Source: Nitrospirota bacterium
GTDB taxonomy: Bacteria; Nitrospirota; JAOUDF01
DNA: 8,080 bases
Direction of reading: 5' to 3'
Assembly (NCBI GenBank): GCA_029859385.1
Contig: JAOUDF010000116.1
Location: forward strand, 1-8,080
The position numbers and the translations under genes are program-made. Numbering within the stretch: position 1 is the stretch's first letter; each line of letters opens with the position of its first letter. The notes beneath the pieces are model-generated. The model had not been told where the DNA came from, made no database searches, and was given only the letters and a program-made list of their open reading frames with translations. Positions 5,701 through 8,080 of this stretch are shown one piece after another.

Positions 5701-6964
5701 CGAGAACGGCCAAGGGCGCCTTCCAGTCCTTTGGGTTTTCGGACTCATTAAGTCCGTCTATTACTATAGGAAGTCTGCATTTACTCCTTTTAGCAGCAGC
5801 ATCTAACGCAGCAAGCAATTTTTCCATGCTAGTCAGGGGTTGCCCATTAATAGAAAAATAATGTGCGAGGTCATCCAATGTTTGCCCCTTGTGAAGATAC
5901 CGACCATGAAGCAAAACACCAGCAGGGCTATCCTCTCTCGGCGAGGTTAATTCGGCTGCCAGCTGGGTTTTGCCCCCACCCGCATCTGCCATCACGGCGA
6001 CTAGCCCCACTCCTAGGAATTCTTCAACTTCATCTAATAGCTCTTGTGCGATTCGCATATCATCTAGAGCATTGGTTGTTTCCAGCGAGATAGATAAATT
6101 CAAGGTTCGAAGCAGCCTTGGAGTCGTGCGTACCTGAGAATCTATTATTGTATTTCGCTCGGCGAGTTTTTGTTGGATAATGTCTAGATCACCATTAGCA
6201 AGGATTTCGTGGAGATGCAGGAGCGTATCGGCAAAAGCACAACATGCGTCTACGAATACCTTAAGCGACTTTTCGATCTCAACTGAAACATACCGACTGG
6301 CCGTTAGTACCTCTACCGTCTTCTTCAAACGCTCGCCTACAGCGATTATTTGCTGCCAGGAACTAGGCTCCCCGATCATTCGCCGAATAGTGCGCTCAGC
6401 ATCAACTGTCTGATGGGCAGGAAACCATCGTTTAGAAATTGGTTGAATTGCCTCATTATGCCTAAGTGCTAATTCTTCTGGTGTTAAAACAAGTTCTGCA
6501 AAATAGGAACTTCTTAGCAGTAAACCATCACCACAAAGATAGGTATCAAGGTCTTCTTCAGTCCAAAGATGAAGAGTCATTGATTTATTCAGAGAATAAA
6601 ACCAAGTTTGGTCATTCTTGCTTAATGTATAAGGTGTCCATAGAACCCAGTCAGTAATGTTAGGCAATTCGCGCTCGGTGGTTTGAAGTGACTCAAGAAT
6701 ATCTCTTTTACTAGACGCTGCTAGATAGCCACTTGCCGTTCTTTTATGGAATTTACATTGCCATCCAAACCACTGTGCAACATCTCCGAGAGCGCATTTT
6801 TTCTTCAGTGCAAGATGAAATTCAACACCAGGTTGATTCGAAAGTGCCTTGAATTGACCAAAGCGACCAAAATGTAGGCGCATTAGTCCACGACAAAGAT
6901 TCTCGAAATTTTGACTATTACTTCCAGGGAGCGCCTCAAATGCTGCCCAATTTATTGCTGGCAT
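2723..6964 (-). CDS. Avs-like STAND NTPase with N-terminal PD-(D/E)xK (Mrr-like) nuclease
   Basis: This is a 1413-residue multidomain protein. Residues about 15-160 look like a PD-(D/E)xK nuclease of the Mrr type: a helix with FENL (20-23), then PGVEF with acidic Glu48, then GWQCKF with Gln69-x-Lys71 as the catalytic QxK. A helical linker follows (about 165-315). The NTPase core has a Walker A motif ADAGGGKT (326-333) and a Walker B motif PIVIDGLNE (399-407), whose D-G-x-(D/N)-E form is typical of STAND ATPases. CTLRTG (435-440) is a likely sensor strand and HPLTLRIFC (509-517) sits in the helical region behind the core. The C-terminal 800 or so residues are mostly helical, HEAT/TPR-like in part (for example 826-880), with an unassigned end. 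This layout of nuclease effector, STAND switch and large sensor is that of Avs anti-phage proteins, where binding a phage protein drives assembly and DNA cutting. The gene starts two bases after the upstream stop, with GAGG about 10 bases before the ATG. No transmembrane segment is seen. The specific sensor target is unknown. Confidence 0.85.
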   Translation of the reverse strand: MPAINWAAFEALPGSNSQNFENLCRGLMRLHFGRFGQFKALSNQPGVEFHLALKKKCALGDVAQWFGWQCKFHKRTASGYLAASSKRDILESLQTTERELPNITDWVLWTPYTLSKNDQTWFYSLNKSMTLHLWTEEDLDTYLCGDGLLLRSSYFAELVLTPEELALRHNEAIQPISKRWFPAHQTVDAERTIRRMIGEPSSWQQIIAVGERLKKTVEVLTASRYVSVEIEKSLKVFVDACCAFADTLLHLHEILANGDLDIIQQKLAERNTIIDSQVRTTPRLLRTLNLSISLETTNALDDMRIAQELLDEVEEFLGVGLVAVMADAGGGKTQLAAELTSPREDSPAGVLLHGRYLHKGQTLDDLAHYFSINGQPLTSMEKLLAALDAAAKRSKCRLPIVIDGLNESENPKDWKAPLAVLGETVKRYPNVLVVCTLRTGEHRREDQGYGALSQTNARESFAVMALPDGVRKIEIEGFGGDTRDAIEKYFRYFKINPGDAEIPLEFLQHPLTLRIFCEVTNPDRKHEVNVDYFPATLTPLLEKYVVNVCERISQLPNLTYSYNAPDVEAAIYHLGLELWNVKKREVDEASYRATVSDTNRAWDSSVVNLLAQEGIIFRNPGAEPGNYVITPVYDALGGYIVANSLLVKHASDRTFEWFKKPAVISSFGGNDSHELAADIFRALVALAPRRMHGTQIWKEVPEPFRIAALRFATVLEAEYLDIDTVAALLELIKDNPKERPRLFSRLQGIRSATTHPLNSEFLDQALRAMSVSDRDLTWTEWIRATRSEKFNDLLAIELRWKKDTTTRTPSDRLRAKWVMWLLTSTDHELRDVATRTLYWFGRGEPAALFDETLRSLEINDPYVPERMLAASYGVSMARHVDLKDDIFGKKILPQYARRIYEKMFAEGALFGTTHLLMREYAHRTIELATLHDSSLFSYEEIERCRPPFTNGGLRAWSESETSKEELHGLDSPFRMDFENYTIGGLVPDRGNYDFKHAGYRKVRSQLLWRVEQLGWLSELFKTVDNAIANERHWPRIGSDAKKTDRYGKKYSWIAYFEMSGHLYDQRVLVNWRERTSDVDIDPSFPERVTKGQLIKDDFLGDPVMELKEWIAHGPFPDVCPYLRLEEVQNEAGPWLALDGVISQQDETRGRKLYCFMRSFLVSSEDADAFLGHLTNQDCGRSVLPEKPSVIYTFAGEIPWSDTFLKSEQSEFSFVIKEETVKVRRTEKEVYLDGKKMECSPLDLFLRRFGNVAGDAERISDEDLKRIEVRNVPVMIEEVKREYAKIIALIPVCDFRWEGYQTAASDTGRATVLAKEIALDLELIGQPQSFDMYTKGGIRATYNISDQGNVFNNHQSMFFIKENLLQKYIEKNNLVLIWVMWGKREYSSELYYKLSNSADHFEQSHSPFNFVKRY

Positions 6965-6966
6965 TT

Positions 6967-7362
6967 CTATTTTCCTCGTCCAAACTCAGCCTCTGGGTAA
7001 TCGTGAGCTGAATATATTTCAACTTTTGCACCATTTTCTATCATTAATTTTAAAAAGGCAGAGACATCCAGTTCTTCTGTGGTCAATACTAGCTTGTCAC
7101 CGATTATTCTGACATTAATATCATATACTAACTGCTCAAGCTCGTAAGGGGCTAGGTTGTAAACGTTTGTTTCCCTTAACAAGGCCTGTACATCATCATC
7201 GAATCGGTAATAAGGTGTTTCAAGGTCTGCCTTACCGCTAAAGCCTGTTGACAGCTGCTCGATTATTTTCTGAGTTTTTTCAGCATCCTCCTGTTGTTTA
7301 AATTGACCTATCATTACAAGATTCTGTGAGTGCTCTGCTCCATAGCCACGCCATATTCTCAT
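6967..7362 (-). CDS. 131-residue protein of unknown function in radical SAM-STAND operon
   Basis: I do not recognise a function. The N-terminus MRIWRGYGAEHSQNLVMIG looks strongly conserved in style, and from memory resembles a family of about 130-residue proteins listed as a DUF (possibly DUF6375; not verified). A helix (about 23-39) follows, then a region rich in acidic residues (46-62), a helix-strand unit (72-95) and a C-terminal alpha/beta unit (97-118), consistent with a small compact alpha/beta protein. There is no signal peptide, membrane segment or cysteine, which argues against a metal site or a lanthipeptide-type precursor. It lies 10 bases after the radical SAM gene and two bases before the STAND-nuclease gene. 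That position suggests a partner, adaptor, regulator or substrate of one of them; these roles are inference. Confidence 0.85.
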   Translation of the reverse strand: MRIWRGYGAEHSQNLVMIGQFKQQEDAEKTQKIIEQLSTGFSGKADLETPYYRFDDDVQALLRETNVYNLAPYELEQLVYDINVRIIGDKLVLTTEELDVSAFLKLMIENGAKVEIYSAHDYPEAEFGRGK

Positions 7363-7365
7363 TGT

Positions 7366-7375
7366 CCCCTCCCTA
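7366..7375 (-). promoter_or_regulatory. Shine-Dalgarno site of the 131-residue protein, overlapping radical SAM stop
   Basis: The minus strand reads TAGGGAGGGG just before the ATG at 7362. Its first three bases are the TAG stop of the radical SAM gene. The overlap suggests translational coupling and supports the chosen start. Confidence 0.65.
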
Positions 7376-8080
7376 CTTCATTGCTTTTAATTCATCAAAA
7401 GCAGCTAAAACACCAGTTTCTCTAATCAGCACTCCACATGATTCGAAGGATGTTTGCTTAATAACTCCTGTTGCATCTATGTGAGCGTAGGCAGTTAGAC
7501 CAGTCTCTGCAGCGAACGGATTACACGTAGGAAGTCCCTCAGCGCCGCCCTCGCTTACTGCGAGAGGGAGGGCGCCACGATATGAGTTTACCCATTTCTG
7601 CAAAGCAACGGTTGTCTCTTTATCTATACCAACACCACGTCCTACACGCTCCTCGGGTAGCAACAAGAACTCGGATGCACCAAGATCCTCAGCAAGCTTA
7701 ACAGCTGTGTCAAGGTCGCCGATGGTTTTCGAGTTGATTACGAAATTAATCCCAAAACATGTAATGCGCCTAAGAGCGGCAATTCGGTCGAGCAGTACGT
7801 CAAAAGGACGACAGCGGATGGCCTCATATGTGAGACCAACACCGTCCATACTCACTCTTACAAAATGCACATTTCCCGCAAGTTCCTTCAAAAGATGCTC
7901 GCTTAATCTATGTGCGTGAGTTGTCATTGATATGGCCAGATTAGTTCTACGCGCAGCAAAGGAACAGAGTTCTTTCAACTGAGGATAAAGGGTTGGCTCG
8001 CCACCACCAAAACCCACACCAATGCAGCCATTGGCGTCGAGCTCTGCAAGCCAGGAAGTCAGTCTATCAAGGGAGAGCAT
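7373..8080 (-). CDS. Radical SAM enzyme, 5' part outside window
   Basis: The visible 235 residues form the body and C-terminus of a radical SAM protein. FGGGEPT (24-30) is the GGEP motif that binds S-adenosylmethionine, following the usual strand. VRVSMDG (75-80) and the alternating strands and helices after it (INFVINS, then EFLLLPE) fit the partial TIM barrel. The CxxxCxxC motif that holds the 4Fe-4S cluster would lie upstream, beyond the window edge, so the Met at the edge is probably internal. Near the end, Cys186 and Cys215 flank an IDATGV turn in the manner of SPASM or twitch extensions, but the full seven-cysteine set is absent. Many relatives modify peptides or proteins, for example in RiPP maturation; the substrate here is unknown. 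It is the most upstream gene of the operon visible and sits 10 bases from the 131-residue gene. Confidence 0.85.
   Translation of the reverse strand: MLSLDRLTSWLAELDANGCIGVGFGGGEPTLYPQLKELCSFAARRTNLAISMTTHAHRLSEHLLKELAGNVHFVRVSMDGVGLTYEAIRCRPFDVLLDRIAALRRITCFGINFVINSKTIGDLDTAVKLAEDLGASEFLLLPEERVGRGVGIDKETTVALQKWVNSYRGALPLAVSEGGAEGLPTCNPFAAETGLTAYAHIDATGVIKQTSFESCGVLIRETGVLAAFDELKAMK

Noticed and set aside
3156..6657. Many short frames opposite the STAND gene
   Set aside because: All overlap one continuous 1413-codon gene with intact nuclease and Walker motifs; none has supporting signals.
6967..7362. The 131-residue protein as a classical RiPP precursor
   Set aside because: It is long, folded-looking, lacks cysteines and any leader-core layout; at most it is an unusual protein substrate.
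7542..7575. GC-rich imperfect hairpin within the radical SAM gene (GCGCC arms and CTCGC/GCGAG inner stem)
   Set aside because: It lies inside a well-supported coding frame, has bulges and lacks a T-run, so it is probably a coding coincidence and not a terminator.

Overview
This is an accessory-gene region of a bacterial chromosome. The host is probably a Gram-negative proteobacterium, perhaps deltaproteobacterial. That guess rests only on the style of the homoserine kinase fragments and on the GC-rich flanking DNA, so it is weak. All four complete genes and the one partial gene are on the minus strand. No transposase, integrase, CRISPR array or rRNA gene is visible.

Right part (2723-8080): a tight three-gene operon read right to left. 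It consists of a radical SAM enzyme cut by the window edge, a 131-residue protein of unknown function, and a 1413-residue protein joining an N-terminal PD-(D/E)xK (Mrr-like) nuclease to a central STAND P-loop NTPase and a long C-terminal region. The gaps are 10 and 2 bases, so the three are very likely co-expressed. The large protein has the layout of Avs-type (AVAST) immune sensors. Its pairing with a radical SAM enzyme and the small protein matches no defence system I can name, and this is the best candidate for an undescribed system.

Left part (1-2722): a mosaic of small cassettes separated by direct repeats. The repeats are pieces of one sequence, the upstream region and first codons of a homoserine kinase gene (thrB). 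Copy A (120-281) and copy B (1659-1820) are 162 bp each with three differences. Copy C (2462-2490) is a 29-bp piece identical to the right end of B. Between A and B lies a class II Fic AMP-transferase gene. Between B and C lies a Phd/YefM-RelE/ParE toxin-antitoxin pair. Beside C is the tail of a DUF4357 domain ending in a strong hairpin terminator, and a second, diverged tail of the same kind lies beside A. Joining sequence left of B directly to sequence right of C rebuilds a plausible ancestral DUF4357 gene-terminator-thrB order, which suggests that cassettes were inserted repeatedly at one spot.

A degenerate tRNA 3' end (1-45) and an isolated tRNA-Leu(CAA)-like anticodon arm (1634-1650) add to the picture of an integration hotspot loaded with anti-phage or stress functions.
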